64,000 bases of DNA from JALYUM01 sp036688685 (GTDB taxonomy: Bacteria; Pseudomonadota; Gammaproteobacteria; Burkholderiales; Burkholderiaceae_D), in assembly GCF_036688685.1 (NCBI RefSeq), contig NZ_JAQQPS010000013.1:62001-126000 (forward strand), written 5' to 3'. The notes beneath the pieces are model-generated. The model saw only the letters and a list, made by a program, of their open reading frames with translations. It searched no databases and was not told the origin of the DNA. The position numbers and the translations under genes were made by a program. This document shows positions 8,888 to 17,751 of the stretch, piece after piece. The number at the start of each line of letters is the position of its first letter. Within the stretch, counting starts at the first letter, position 1.

Positions 8888-9441
8888 CTTGCAGGGCCGC
8901 GCAGGCGCGCCAGCAGCACGCTGGCATCCGCATCGGCCTGCATCAGCGCCGCATGTTCGGGCCTGACGAAACCCTGGTCGCGCTGGTGCGCCACAAAGCC
9001 GATCAGGCCATCGTAAAAGCCGTTCACGTTCAACAGCCCGATCGGTTTCGCATGGATGCCCAGCTGGGCCCAGGTCAGCATTTCAAACAATTCTTCCAGC
9101 GTGCCCATCCCGCCCGGCATGGCGATGAAGCCATCGGACAGTTGCGCCATCATCGCTTTGCGCTCGTGCATGTCCTTCACGACGAACAGGCGCGTCAGAC
9201 CGCGGTGCCCCACTTCGCGTTCCAGCAACGCTTGCGGGATGACGCCGGTGACGTCGCCGCCGAGGCGCAGCACCTCGTCGGCAATCACCCCCATCAGGCC
9301 GACCTTGCCGCCGCCGTAGACCAGCGCGATATTGTGCGCCACCAGCGCTTGCGCCAGCGCGCGCGCGGCGTCCGCATACACGGCGTCCAGGCCGTTCGAG
9401 GCGCCGCAGTAGACGCAGATGGTTTTCAGGTTGTTGGTCAT
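8884..9441 (-). CDS. LOG family protein (cytokinin riboside monophosphate phosphoribohydrolase family)
   Basis: This 185-residue Rossmann-fold protein has the LOG signature PGGMGTLEE with the catalytic Arg/Glu region, plus a CVYCGASNG N-terminus typical of the TIGR00730 family. LOG enzymes hydrolyse nucleoside 5'-monophosphates to base and ribose phosphate. Older databases call them lysine decarboxylases, which is misleading. Its ATG overlaps the stop of the tetR gene in an ATGA, so the two are co-translated. It converges with the GGDEF/EAL gene. Confidence 0.92.
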   Translation of the reverse strand: MTNNLKTICVYCGASNGLDAVYADAARALAQALVAHNIALVYGGGKVGLMGVIADEVLRLGGDVTGVIPQALLEREVGHRGLTRLFVVKDMHERKAMMAQLSDGFIAMPGGMGTLEELFEMLTWAQLGIHAKPIGLLNVNGFYDGLIGFVAHQRDQGFVRPEHAALMQADADASVLLARLRGPAS

Positions 9442-10133
9442 GCAGTGGTCTTCTCGGGAGGTGCGTCGGGCGGGAGTTTTTGCAGGTACTCGTCGGACAG
9501 TTTCTGGAACAGGGTATGGGTGTCGCCGCGCAGGTAAGGGCCGACCATCGACAGCACCTGGTAGCAGCCGCGCGCCAGCGCATCGGCCATGGCTTGCTGC
9601 TCGCTGTACTTGCGCGGATTGCGCACGTATTCGTAGGACAGCCAGTAGGTCGCCACCACCACCATATTCGTCGCCATCGCGTTGATCAGGGCGTCGGACG
9701 CCTCCAGCGAACCCTCGCTGCGCAAGTCTTCGCAGAGCTGGCGCGCTACCTTGATCTTGTGCGCCAGGATCGCCTTGAAGTGGACTTCGAGCTTGCGGTT
9801 ACGTGACAGCAGGTCGTTCAGGTCGCGGTAAAAAAAGCGGTAGCGCCAGATCAGTTCAAACATCAGGTGCAGGTACAGCCACACATCCTGCAAGTTGGAG
9901 CGGCGCCCGGCCGGCACCGTCAGGATGCGCTCGATCTCCGCTTCAAACTGCACGAAAATCGAGTTGACGATGTCGTCCTTGTTGCGGAAATGGTAGTACA
10001 GGTTTCCCGGTGAGATATTCATCTCTTCCGCGATGACGGTGGTCGTGATGTTCGGCTCGCCAAATTCATTGAATAGCCGCAGCGACAATTCAAGGATGCG
10101 TTCGCGCGTGCGGCGGGGGGCTTTCTGGAGCAT
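9438..10133 (-). CDS. TetR/AcrR family transcriptional regulator
   Basis: This 231-residue regulator has an N-terminal TetR helix-turn-helix (ITTTVIAEEMNISPGNLYYHF, about residues 29-49) and a helical ligand-binding C-terminus. The ATG at 10133 is chosen because the N-terminus then matches TetR proteins (MLQKAPRRTRERIL); the longer open frame antisense to phzF is an artefact. It is divergent from the PhzF-like gene across 144 bases and translationally coupled to the LOG gene. The ligand is unknown. Confidence 0.9.
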   Translation of the reverse strand: MLQKAPRRTRERILELSLRLFNEFGEPNITTTVIAEEMNISPGNLYYHFRNKDDIVNSIFVQFEAEIERILTVPAGRRSNLQDVWLYLHLMFELIWRYRFFYRDLNDLLSRNRKLEVHFKAILAHKIKVARQLCEDLRSEGSLEASDALINAMATNMVVVATYWLSYEYVRNPRKYSEQQAMADALARGCYQVLSMVGPYLRGDTHTLFQKLSDEYLQKLPPDAPPEKTTA

Positions 10134-10277
10134 GGAGTGGGGCGTGGTGGGGTTATTGGGGGCAGCATAACATCGAACGGTCGTGCGGGAAAAGAAAGCG
10201 CAGGGGGCAGAGGCGTTGTGTTTGCCGGCGCCCTCGCGCATGATGCAGGTTCCTCCACCACTTTTTTTGAACGCCGC

Positions 10278-11123
10278 ATGCCAACCATTCAATACCGTCT
10301 CGTGAACGTCTTCGCTGAATCGCCCACCTCGCCTTTCAGCGGCAATCCGCTGGCCGTCATCGAGGACGCCAGCGACCTGACCGACGCCGAGATGCAGCTG
10401 GTCGCACGCCAGTTCAACCTGTCCGAAACCACCTTCATCCTGCCGTCCGAACGGGCCGCGGCGCGCATCCGCATTTTTACGCCGGCCTACGAAATGCCGT
10501 TTGCCGGCCACCCCACGCTTGGATCGGCCCAGGTGGTCAGCCAGCTGCGCGCAGCCGGCAACGCCTTTGCGCTCGAGATGGCGGCCGGTAGCATCCCTGT
10601 GCATTGCAAGGACGGGCGCTGGCACCTGGCCGCGAATGCGCCAACCAACCGGCCGGTCGATGCGACCCCGGCCGAGCTGGCGGCCATGCTGGGGCTCCCG
10701 CTGGAAGCGATCGCCGGGCCGGCGCTGTGGGTCAGCTGCGGCAACGAGCAGCCGATGATTCCGCTGATCAGCGCCGACTTCGTCCACGCGTGCCGCCCGG
10801 TGCCGGCGCTGGTTGCCCGCCACTGCACCAACGACACCGGGCGCGGCAAGGCGTATGTATTTGCCCGCACCGAAGCCGGATTCGATGTGCGCTTTTTCTG
10901 GACGCCGGGGGACAGTCTCAGTGAAGACCCGGGAACCGGTTCGGCCTGCGCTAACCTGGGCGGCTGGTGGCTGGCGACGCAGGGCGATGTGCCCCTGCAT
11001 GCGACCGTGCGCCAGGGGACGGCCATCGACCGGCCGAATGTGCTGACACTCGACGTTGAGGATGGGCGTATCCAGGTCGGCGGGCGCGTGGTCGAGGTCG
11101 GTCGGGGAACGCTAAGCTGGTAG
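10278..11123 (+). CDS. PhzF family phenazine biosynthesis-like isomerase
   Basis: This 281-residue protein matches the PhzF/YddE fold. It has the conserved glutamate in LSETTFIL, the PFAGHPTLGSA motif in the first half and the GTGSACANLGG motif in the second half (the two diaminopimelate-epimerase-like lobes). PhzF proper isomerises a phenazine precursor, but lone genomic copies like this one have unknown substrates, and no other phz gene is present. The ATG at 10278 begins the conserved N-terminus MPTIQYRLVNVF. It is divergent from tetR and may be that regulator's target. Confidence 0.9.
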   Translation: MPTIQYRLVNVFAESPTSPFSGNPLAVIEDASDLTDAEMQLVARQFNLSETTFILPSERAAARIRIFTPAYEMPFAGHPTLGSAQVVSQLRAAGNAFALEMAAGSIPVHCKDGRWHLAANAPTNRPVDATPAELAAMLGLPLEAIAGPALWVSCGNEQPMIPLISADFVHACRPVPALVARHCTNDTGRGKAYVFARTEAGFDVRFFWTPGDSLSEDPGTGSACANLGGWWLATQGDVPLHATVRQGTAIDRPNVLTLDVEDGRIQVGGRVVEVGRGTLSW

Positions 11124-11127
11124 CGTT

Positions 11128-12030
11128 TTAATTGCAGAGTTCCTGCATGAGCGCGTCTAAAATCTGCCGGCTCGCGCCCAGCGCCACGTGGCCTATTCCA
11201 CCGAACGCCAGGTTGCGCGCACCATCGAGTTCACTCGACGTTTGCGGCGCGACGATATTGTCGTGGTGCGAATAAATCGACGTGATCAGCGCGCGCGTGG
11301 CGGCGCTTTCGGACGCCGCCAGCTCGTGCAGCCACGCGCCGCCCAGCCGCATCTGCAGCGCGTTCGCACCGATGCCAAAACTGGCGAGGCTGGTGCCATG
11401 ATGGGGCGTGCCGAGCGTGATCACGCGCGCAACCCGCCCGCTCCCGTACGTGCGCATCCACGCGCGCGCGACCAGCCCGCCCATGCTGTGCGCGACGATG
11501 ATGACCCGCTCCGCGCCAGTTGCCGCCAGCAGGTCCTGCACGCCCTGCTCCACCAGCGGCACATAGGCATCGATCGGCGCGGTCACCGGCGCCAGGTCGA
11601 GCGTGGCGTGGCTGATCTGCGCGGCGTCCAGGCGCGGCGTCAGGTGCGCCCAGTAGCCGCTGTTGCAACCATAACCGTGCAGCAGCAGCACCGGCGCCAG
11701 GCGCGCGTCGGCATACACCCGCAGGCACGGCCGCGCGCGCGGCATGATCCACGATGAATAGCGCATCGACTGGGCGAATTCTTCGCCGAACAGGCGCAGC
11801 GCAGCGCGCGCGCCGAGCCGGTGCGCGGGCGGCGTCAGGCTGGCCGAGCGGGAACTCAGCCAGAAATTGTTGGCGCTGATGGCCAGGCGCACCAGCACCA
11901 GCGCCACGGCGCCACCCAACAGGCCAGTGATGAAGCCGGCATGCAGAGCGCGCGCGATGGCATAGCCCACCAGGGCAGCGCACACCAGCTGCACCAGCAG
12001 CAGCGCACGCAGCATCTGGCGCGCGCTCAT
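11128..12030 (-). CDS. membrane-anchored alpha/beta hydrolase (triacylglycerol lipase-like)
   Basis: This 300-residue protein has two N-terminal hydrophobic helices (about residues 8-50) and then an alpha/beta hydrolase domain. It shows the oxyanion segment LLLHGYGCNSGYW, the nucleophile elbow AHSMGGLVAR, the likely catalytic Asp in SHHDNIV and His in GIGHVAL. It resembles bacterial esterase/lipases anchored in the inner membrane. The start lies 2 bases after the GMC oxidoreductase stop; a TTG at 12036 giving a 4-base overlap is an alternative. It is the last gene of a three-gene operon, and its substrate is unknown. Confidence 0.87.
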   Translation of the reverse strand: MSARQMLRALLLVQLVCAALVGYAIARALHAGFITGLLGGAVALVLVRLAISANNFWLSSRSASLTPPAHRLGARAALRLFGEEFAQSMRYSSWIMPRARPCLRVYADARLAPVLLLHGYGCNSGYWAHLTPRLDAAQISHATLDLAPVTAPIDAYVPLVEQGVQDLLAATGAERVIIVAHSMGGLVARAWMRTYGSGRVARVITLGTPHHGTSLASFGIGANALQMRLGGAWLHELAASESAATRALITSIYSHHDNIVAPQTSSELDGARNLAFGGIGHVALGASRQILDALMQELCN

Positions 12031-12032
12031 CG

Positions 12033-13661
12033 TCAAGCGCTTTCCGCGCGTGGCCGCGGCGCGGGTTTGCCGGTCAGCGACTGCGCCAGCTGGCTAGCCA
12101 TGCGCGCCACGATGGCATAGATCGACAGTTGCGGATTGGCGCCGATCGAGGTCGGGAACAGCGAACCGTCGTGCACAGACAGATTGCGCAGGCCCCGGTA
12201 GCGGCCGTCCGGATCGACCACGCCGCGCGCCGGATCGGCGTCCATGGCACAGCCGCCCATCACGTGGGCCGAGACGATACGGGTGATGTGAACGCGGTAT
12301 TCCAGCTCGGCAATGCCTTTTTTTGCCGCCGCCCAGCTGGTGTAGGGTCCGGCCATTTCGTGCGCCGGCTGGACCGACCGGGCGCCCGCGGCGAACTGGA
12401 TTTCGGCCATTGCCAGCAGGGCGCGCCGGACGCCATCCCACAGGCTGGCGTGGATCGGATAGTCGAGCACCGGCGCGCCGCCCTGCAGCGTCACACTGCC
12501 GCCGCTCGAGCCGGGATGGAAGCCGTCGCGCAGCAGCGCCAGCAAGCCGTGAATATGCGGAAATTCGCGCATGGTCGCGGCGTGCGCGGCGCCGAAGCCG
12601 GCCAGCGTGGTGGCCAGGATCACCGGGTGCAAAGGCGGCGCTTCGAGCATGAAGCCGACCGGCCCGTCGACCGGCGCCTGGTCGAGGAAGTGGTTTGAAT
12701 ACACGCTTTGCGGCGCGCCCGCGTAACCGTCGACACGCTGCGCGAACAGGCCGGACGAGATCACCGTGGGATGCAGGAAAGTGCGCCGCCCCAGCGCGTA
12801 GTTCGGGTCCGGGGCGTTCGAGCGCAGCAACAGCGCCGGCGAGTTGATGGCGCCGCCGGCCACGACGAAGTGACGCGCACGCAGCGTGATGGTGTTGCCG
12901 GTCGGCGTCATGCCGTCGCCGCCCAGGGCGGTGCACAGCAGGTGCGTGACCTGGTCGCCCTGGTACACCAGGCGCTCGGCGCGCATGCGCGTGAGCAGCG
13001 TGGCGCCGTGCGCCAGCGCCGCTGGAATGGTGGTGACCAGCATCGACTGCTTGGCATTGGTCGGGCAGCCCATGCCGCAGTAGCCCAGGTTCCAGCAGCC
13101 ACGTACATTGCGCCGGATCAAGCCGGAAGAGATACCGAGGGCAGCGGCGCCACGCCGTAATAGATCGTTGTTTTCATTGGGCGGCGTCGTCCAGTCGGCC
13201 ACGCCGAGGCGCTGCTCCATCAGGTCGAACCAGGGCGCCAGCGCGGCATCGTCATATGTGGCCAGGCCGTGGCGCGCGCGCCAGAAGGCCAGCGTGGTGG
13301 CGGGCGTGCGAAAGCTCGAGGTCCAGTTGATGGTGGTCGAGCCGCCCACGGTGCGCCCCTGCAGGATGTTGATCGCCTTGTCGCGCGTCTTGCGCGCGGC
13401 GGCCTCCTGGTACAGCTGCGGGTAGGCGTCCGCTTCGCGCATCTTGAAGTCGGTCGAGCTTTTCAATGCGCCCTCTTCGACCACGATCACTTTTAAACCC
13501 GACAGCGCCAGGATCTCGGCCGTCACGCCGCCACCGGCGCCGCTGCCGACGATGACGACGTCCGCTTCGAACGTGCGGTCACGCTCCTGCGCGGCGCCAT
13601 CGTGGACGTCCCAGCCGCGCGCAAGACCCAGGGCGACCGGATCCGGAATGGTCACCTTCAT
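12033..13661 (-). CDS. GMC family FAD-dependent oxidoreductase
   Basis: This 542-residue flavoprotein has the FAD-binding Rossmann motif VIVGSGAGGGVTAEIL near residue 35. It also has the GMC motif GRTVGGSTTINW, the second signature VVAGGAINSPALLLRS, and a C-terminal catalytic His region (AHVMGGCAMD, GSLFPTSIGANPQLS). Such enzymes oxidise alcohols, sterols or sugars. A Cys-rich loop (CWNLGYCGMGC) resembles long-chain alcohol oxidase/cholesterol oxidase-like members. The ATG at 13661 overlaps the upstream Tat-signal gene in an ATGA, which suggests that the two products form one complex, as in gluconate-2-dehydrogenase-type systems. Confidence 0.9.
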   Translation of the reverse strand: MKVTIPDPVALGLARGWDVHDGAAQERDRTFEADVVIVGSGAGGGVTAEILALSGLKVIVVEEGALKSSTDFKMREADAYPQLYQEAAARKTRDKAINILQGRTVGGSTTINWTSSFRTPATTLAFWRARHGLATYDDAALAPWFDLMEQRLGVADWTTPPNENNDLLRRGAAALGISSGLIRRNVRGCWNLGYCGMGCPTNAKQSMLVTTIPAALAHGATLLTRMRAERLVYQGDQVTHLLCTALGGDGMTPTGNTITLRARHFVVAGGAINSPALLLRSNAPDPNYALGRRTFLHPTVISSGLFAQRVDGYAGAPQSVYSNHFLDQAPVDGPVGFMLEAPPLHPVILATTLAGFGAAHAATMREFPHIHGLLALLRDGFHPGSSGGSVTLQGGAPVLDYPIHASLWDGVRRALLAMAEIQFAAGARSVQPAHEMAGPYTSWAAAKKGIAELEYRVHITRIVSAHVMGGCAMDADPARGVVDPDGRYRGLRNLSVHDGSLFPTSIGANPQLSIYAIVARMASQLAQSLTGKPAPRPRAESA

Positions 13662-14200
13662 GGCGCCCATTCCAGCTGCGCACCGGGGTAGCCGATCGCC
13701 GCCCAGCTGGCCGGCGCGGCATACCAGGCGGCCATCACGAGGTTTTGCAGCGCGCCGTAGCCCGCGCGCAGCATGCCGAACTGGCTGACGCGCCAGTCCT
13801 GCAAAAACGCCTGCACCGCCGCCGGCGCCGCCTGTCCCCATGGACTGGCGATCCCGGTCAGCAAGCGCCGCGCCGGCGCCAATGCCAGCAACCCGAACAG
13901 ATCCTGGACTTCCTTCTGGCTGGCCAGCGGCAGGGACAGGATGGCGGCGTGCACGCGTGCGATCACGCCATCAACATCGGTGGCATAGGCCGGACCGGGC
14001 GCCAGCGCACCGGCCAGCATGGCCGGCACAATCGCCTGCAGCGCGGCGCGCGCCTCGCCGTCGAGCACGAAACGGGGAAGCGGCGCCCTGGCGGGAGTCG
14101 GCTGGGTGGCGCGGTAGATGCCGCCACCCAGGGCCAGCACCAGCGCTGCACCCATGCCCACCTTCAGGAACGCCCTGCGACCAGCCATGTGAAGTTCCAT
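13658..14200 (-). CDS. Tat-signal protein, gluconate 2-dehydrogenase subunit 3-like
   Basis: This 180-residue protein has a twin-arginine signal (GRRAFLKVG followed by a hydrophobic stretch). A small helical domain follows, like the small subunit of flavin-dependent gluconate/sugar dehydrogenases. It is co-translated with the GMC oxidoreductase, which lacks its own signal, so it may carry the folded flavoenzyme to the periplasm as a hitchhiker complex. That role is inference. Starts at 14200 or 14188 are both possible; the latter puts the twin arginines right at the N-terminus. Confidence 0.72.
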   Translation of the reverse strand: MELHMAGRRAFLKVGMGAALVLALGGGIYRATQPTPARAPLPRFVLDGEARAALQAIVPAMLAGALAPGPAYATDVDGVIARVHAAILSLPLASQKEVQDLFGLLALAPARRLLTGIASPWGQAAPAAVQAFLQDWRVSQFGMLRAGYGALQNLVMAAWYAAPASWAAIGYPGAQLEWAP

Positions 14201-14251
14201 TTCCCAGTAATAAGACCAATCACAAGTCTACCCGACACGCATGAACCTTGG

Positions 14252-15037
14252 TCATTTTTGTTTTGTGTGTTTTAGTATCTGGCGCGCGATGCCCCGCAGT
14301 ATATTCACCTCTTCGGTTTCCAGTTGGGTGCGCGAAAACAGGCGCTTCAGGCGCGGCATCAATTTTTTCGGATTATCGGCGTCGAGGAAATCGATGGCCA
14401 CCAGCGCCTGCTGCAAATGCGCGTACATGCCCTCGATCTCGGTCACGCCGGCAGCGGCGCCGTGAAAGCCGATGGCGCTGGGTACTGCCGGCACGCCTTC
14501 TTCACCGAGCGCGGCAATACGGCATTCGTAGGCCAGCACCTGCGCCGCCTGGGCCAGGTTCAGCGACGAATAGGCCGGGTTGGCGGGGATATTGATCAGG
14601 ACGTTGCACTGCTCGACGATCTGGTTCGGCAGGCCGAAGCGTTCATTGCCGAGAATCAGCGCAGGGTTCAGCTCGCCGGCCGCCGCAACGTGCCCGGCAA
14701 ACGCGCGCGGGGTCCACACCGGCGGCGAGAATTCGCGCAGGCGAGCTGAGACGGCGGCGGCGAAATTGCAGCCGTCCAGCGCCTGCCCGATGGTGTCGAC
14801 GATGCGCGCACCTTTCAGGACATCCTCGGCGCCGCTGGCGAAGGCGACGGCTTCCGGGTCGTTGAGCGGATCATCGCAGCGTGGCGCCACCAGCACAAGT
14901 TCGCCTGTGCCGGCCGCGCCGAAGCCCATGGTCTTGATGGCGCGCGCCACCGAACCGATATTACCGGCGCGGCTGGTGTGGACCAGCACGAAGCGCATCC
15001 GCTGAAATAAAGAGGTGTTGGTTTGGGGCAGGTTCAT
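14252..15037 (-). CDS. trmJ: tRNA (cytidine/uridine-2'-O-)-methyltransferase TrmJ
   Basis: This 261-residue SPOUT methyltransferase has the family motifs NIGSVARAIKTMGF, LILGNERFGLPN and SSLNLAQAAQVLAYE, which build the trefoil knot that binds S-adenosylmethionine. A C-terminal helical extension follows. TrmJ methylates the 2'-OH of residue 32 in tRNA. It is divergent from suhB across 167 bases, an arrangement common in betaproteobacteria. The ATG at 15037 gives the expected length. Confidence 0.93.
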   Translation of the reverse strand: MNLPQTNTSLFQRMRFVLVHTSRAGNIGSVARAIKTMGFGAAGTGELVLVAPRCDDPLNDPEAVAFASGAEDVLKGARIVDTIGQALDGCNFAAAVSARLREFSPPVWTPRAFAGHVAAAGELNPALILGNERFGLPNQIVEQCNVLINIPANPAYSSLNLAQAAQVLAYECRIAALGEEGVPAVPSAIGFHGAAAGVTEIEGMYAHLQQALVAIDFLDADNPKKLMPRLKRLFSRTQLETEEVNILRGIARQILKHTKQK

Positions 15038-15204
15038 TTAGGGTAAAATAGCGCTATCGCGCAACAGACACGGTTGACATTTTTGCAGGAATGCCGGAAT
15101 TCTAACCGTTCCCACCGCACCGCTCTTTAAATTACTCTCTCTCATTTCGTTCACAGCGCGCCAGGCGTCGTGGGCGTCAGCGTTCATTTTACGGAAAAGC
15201 CCTC

Positions 15205-15993
15205 ATGCATCCAATGCTCAACACGGCGATCAAAGCCGCCCGCCGCGCCGCCACCGTCATCAACCGTGCCGCGTTCGACGTCGACCGCGTCACCATCACG
15301 GAAAAAGGCCACAACGATTTCGTCACCGACATCGACCAGGCCGCGGAGCAAGCGATCATCGAGACGCTTCTGAAAGCCTACCCGGACCATGCGATTCTGG
15401 CCGAAGAATCGGGCCCGTCGAAGAACCTGCATGACGAGAGCGATTTCGCGTGGGTCATCGATCCACTCGACGGCACCACCAACTTCATGCACGGCTACCC
15501 CAACTATTGCGTCTCGATCGCGCTGATGCAGCGCGGCATCGTCACGCAAGCCGTCATCTACGACCCGGTGCGCAACGACCTGTTCACCGCCAGCAAGGGC
15601 GGCGGCGCTTACCTGAACGAAAAACGCATCCGCGTCACCAGCCACGACCGCATCGGCAAAGCCCTGTTGTGCTCCGGCCACGGCGCCGGCCCGCGCGCCC
15701 TCGCCGAATACCTGAAGATGTACGAAGTCATGGCCGAACGTTGCCATGGTATCCGCTCGGGCGGCTCGGCCGCCCTGGAACTGGCCAACGTGGCCGCCGG
15801 CCGCAGCGACGGCTTCTATGAAAAAGGCCTGAAAATCTGGGATATCGCCGCCGGCTCGCTGCTGGTCACCGAAGCGGGCGGCATCGTCGGCGAGTTCTCG
15901 GGCGAGTCCGCTTATCTGCACAAGGGCGACGTGGTCGCCGCCGCGCCGAAGGTGTTCGGCCAGATGATTCCGCTGCTGGCCCCTTTCGCGTAA
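15205..15993 (+). CDS. suhB: inositol-1-monophosphatase SuhB
   Basis: This 262-residue Mg-dependent phosphatase has the metal-binding motifs DPLDGTTNF and WDIAAG plus the EESG glutamate. It hydrolyses inositol-1-phosphate and related phosphomonoesters. In Escherichia coli SuhB also joins the rRNA antitermination complex. The length is normal, and it is divergent from trmJ. TTGACA at 15074-15079 could be its -35 element, but no good -10 was found. Confidence 0.94.
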   Translation: MHPMLNTAIKAARRAATVINRAAFDVDRVTITEKGHNDFVTDIDQAAEQAIIETLLKAYPDHAILAEESGPSKNLHDESDFAWVIDPLDGTTNFMHGYPNYCVSIALMQRGIVTQAVIYDPVRNDLFTASKGGGAYLNEKRIRVTSHDRIGKALLCSGHGAGPRALAEYLKMYEVMAERCHGIRSGGSAALELANVAAGRSDGFYEKGLKIWDIAAGSLLVTEAGGIVGEFSGESAYLHKGDVVAAAPKVFGQMIPLLAPFA

Positions 15994-16057
15994 AATACAC
16001 TGGTGTCTGCGAGAAATGTCTTTGCGGGCACCCGGTTACACAGCGTTACACTGATCG

Positions 16058-16087
16058 TTTCCATAGCGAAACATCTTTCTTTATAAT
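16058..16087 (+). promoter_or_regulatory. sigma70-type promoter for rhlE with long leader
   Basis: TTTCCA (16058-16063) and a perfect TATAAT (16082-16087) are separated by 18 bases. Transcription would start near 16094 and give a leader of about 130 nucleotides. The leader begins with a small hairpin (GCTGTC...GACAGC). Long leaders are common in cold-inducible RNA helicase genes. Confidence 0.6.
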
Positions 16088-16226
16088 CCCGCCAGGCTGT
16101 CGTTGACAGCTTACGGCGGGCGGCGCCGCACCAGTCACGGCCGCCTCGATTCCCTAATCCGATTGCCTTGACTGGCGCCCAGCTTGATCCCGGGCGACAG
16201 GCCGATCTTCACCTAAAAAGCTACCT

Positions 16227-17645
16227 ATGTCATTTGCTACCCTCGGGCTGTCCGACGCGATTCTGCGTGCCGTCACCGAACAAGGTTATACCTCGCCAAC
16301 GCCGATCCAGGCCCAGGCCATTCCTGCTGTGCTCAATGGCGGCGACCTGCTGGCCGGCGCCCAGACCGGTACCGGTAAAACCGCCGGTTTCACGCTGCCG
16401 ATCCTGCATCGCCTGTCGACCGACAAAATCGGCGCCGCGCAAACCAACAAGACCGCGGCCCGCCACGTGCGCGCCCTGATCCTGACGCCAACGCGCGAAC
16501 TGGCCGCTCAGGTCGAAGAGAGCGTGCGCCTGTACGGCAAGTACACGAATCTGAATTCGACCGTGATTTTCGGCGGCGTCGGCATCAACCCGCAGATCAA
16601 GCAACTGAAACACGGCGTCGACATTCTGGTCGCCACGCCAGGTCGCCTGCTGGACCACATGGAACAGCGCACCGTCGACCTGTCGAAAGTCGAAATCCTG
16701 ATTCTCGACGAAGCCGACCGCATGTTGGACATGGGTTTTATCCGCGACATCAAGAAAGTGCTGGCCGTGCTGCCGCCAAAACGCCAGAACCTGCTGTTCT
16801 CGGCCACTTTCTCGGACGAAATCAAGGCCCTGGCCGATGGCTTGCTGAACAAGCCTGCGATGATCGAAGTGGCGCGCCGCAATTCGGCCGTCGAAGTGAT
16901 CCAGCAAACCATTTACCCGGTCGACCGCGACAAGAAGCACCCGATGCTGGCGCACCTGATCAAGTCGAACAACTGGACCCAAGTGCTGGTGTTCACCCGC
17001 ACCAAGCACGGCGCCAATAAACTGGTCGAGCAGCTCGGTGCCGACGGCATCGGCGCGATGGCGATTCACGGCAACAAGAGCCAGTCGGCCCGTACCAAGG
17101 CCCTGTCCGAATTCAAGGATGGCGCCCTGCAGGTGCTGGTGGCCACCGACATCGCCGCGCGCGGTATCGATATCGACCAGTTGCCACACGTCGTCAACTA
17201 CGACTTGCCGAACATTCCTGAAGATTACGTTCACCGCATCGGTCGTACCGGCCGCGCCGGCGCCACCGGCGAAGCCGTGTCGCTGGTCTGCGTGGATGAG
17301 CACGACATGTTGAAAGACATCGAAAAGCTGATCAAGCAAACCCTGCCGCGCCAGGTGATTCCGGGCTTCGAGCCGGATCCAAGCGCGCGCGCCCAGCCAA
17401 TCCAGCTGCGTAGCGGCGCGCCTGGCCACGGTGGCCGTGGCGGTGGTGGCGGCGGCCGCTCCGGTGGCGGCGCTGGCCGTTCCGGCGGCGGCGGTAACGG
17501 TGGTGGCGGTAACGGTGGTGGCGGCGGTCAGGTGATCAAGGTCGGCGCCGGTGCGCGTGGTACCGCGAAACCGCGCAGCGGTGGCGGTGGCGGTGGTGGC
17601 GGCGCCGGTGGTGCAGGTCACCGCTCGGGCGGCCGCGGCCGCTAA
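16227..17645 (+). CDS. rhlE: DEAD-box RNA helicase RhlE
   Basis: This 472-residue helicase has all core motifs: AQTGTGKT, PTRELAAQ, DEADRMLD, SATF, ATDIAARGIDI and HRIGRTGRAG. The Q-motif lies near GYTSPTPIQ. Residues from about 400 onward form a low-complexity Gly-rich tail with Arg, the RNA-binding extension typical of RhlE. It unwinds structured RNA in the cytoplasm and helps ribosome assembly and mRNA decay, especially in the cold. It has its own promoter and a strong terminator. Confidence 0.95.
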   Translation: MSFATLGLSDAILRAVTEQGYTSPTPIQAQAIPAVLNGGDLLAGAQTGTGKTAGFTLPILHRLSTDKIGAAQTNKTAARHVRALILTPTRELAAQVEESVRLYGKYTNLNSTVIFGGVGINPQIKQLKHGVDILVATPGRLLDHMEQRTVDLSKVEILILDEADRMLDMGFIRDIKKVLAVLPPKRQNLLFSATFSDEIKALADGLLNKPAMIEVARRNSAVEVIQQTIYPVDRDKKHPMLAHLIKSNNWTQVLVFTRTKHGANKLVEQLGADGIGAMAIHGNKSQSARTKALSEFKDGALQVLVATDIAARGIDIDQLPHVVNYDLPNIPEDYVHRIGRTGRAGATGEAVSLVCVDEHDMLKDIEKLIKQTLPRQVIPGFEPDPSARAQPIQLRSGAPGHGGRGGGGGGRSGGGAGRSGGGGNGGGGNGGGGGQVIKVGAGARGTAKPRSGGGGGGGGAGGAGHRSGGRGR

Positions 17646-17656
17646 GCAGGACAGGA

Positions 17657-17683
17657 ACGGCGCCCGGGTGGCGCCGTTTTTTT
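17657..17683 (+). terminator. rho-independent terminator of rhlE
   Basis: A perfect 8-bp stem (ACGGCGCC / GGCGCCGT) with a 5-base loop is followed by a run of seven T. Confidence 0.9.
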
Positions 17684-17751
17684 GTCGGTACGCGCCGAGA
17701 AGCTGGTATATACTTGCGCGCTCAAGCATACATAAAATACCTGGAGCGACC

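Noticed and set aside
8884..9441. Lysine decarboxylase annotation for the LOG gene
   Set aside because: The PGGMGTLEE motif defines LOG phosphoribohydrolases; the decarboxylase name is a known database error.
10174..10187. CGAACG-GT-CGTGCG as a TetR operator between tetR and the PhzF-like gene
   Set aside because: Its position is sensible, but the 6-bp arms have a mismatch and such GC-rich dyads are common here, so support is too weak.
10278..11123. Phenazine biosynthesis cluster
   Set aside because: Only a PhzF-like gene is present; lone homologues are widespread and no phzA-G genes occur in the window.
17425..17640. Repetitive GGTGGC-type sequence as a repeat array
   Set aside because: It encodes the in-frame glycine-rich tail of RhlE; there are no spacers, so it is not a CRISPR or satellite array.
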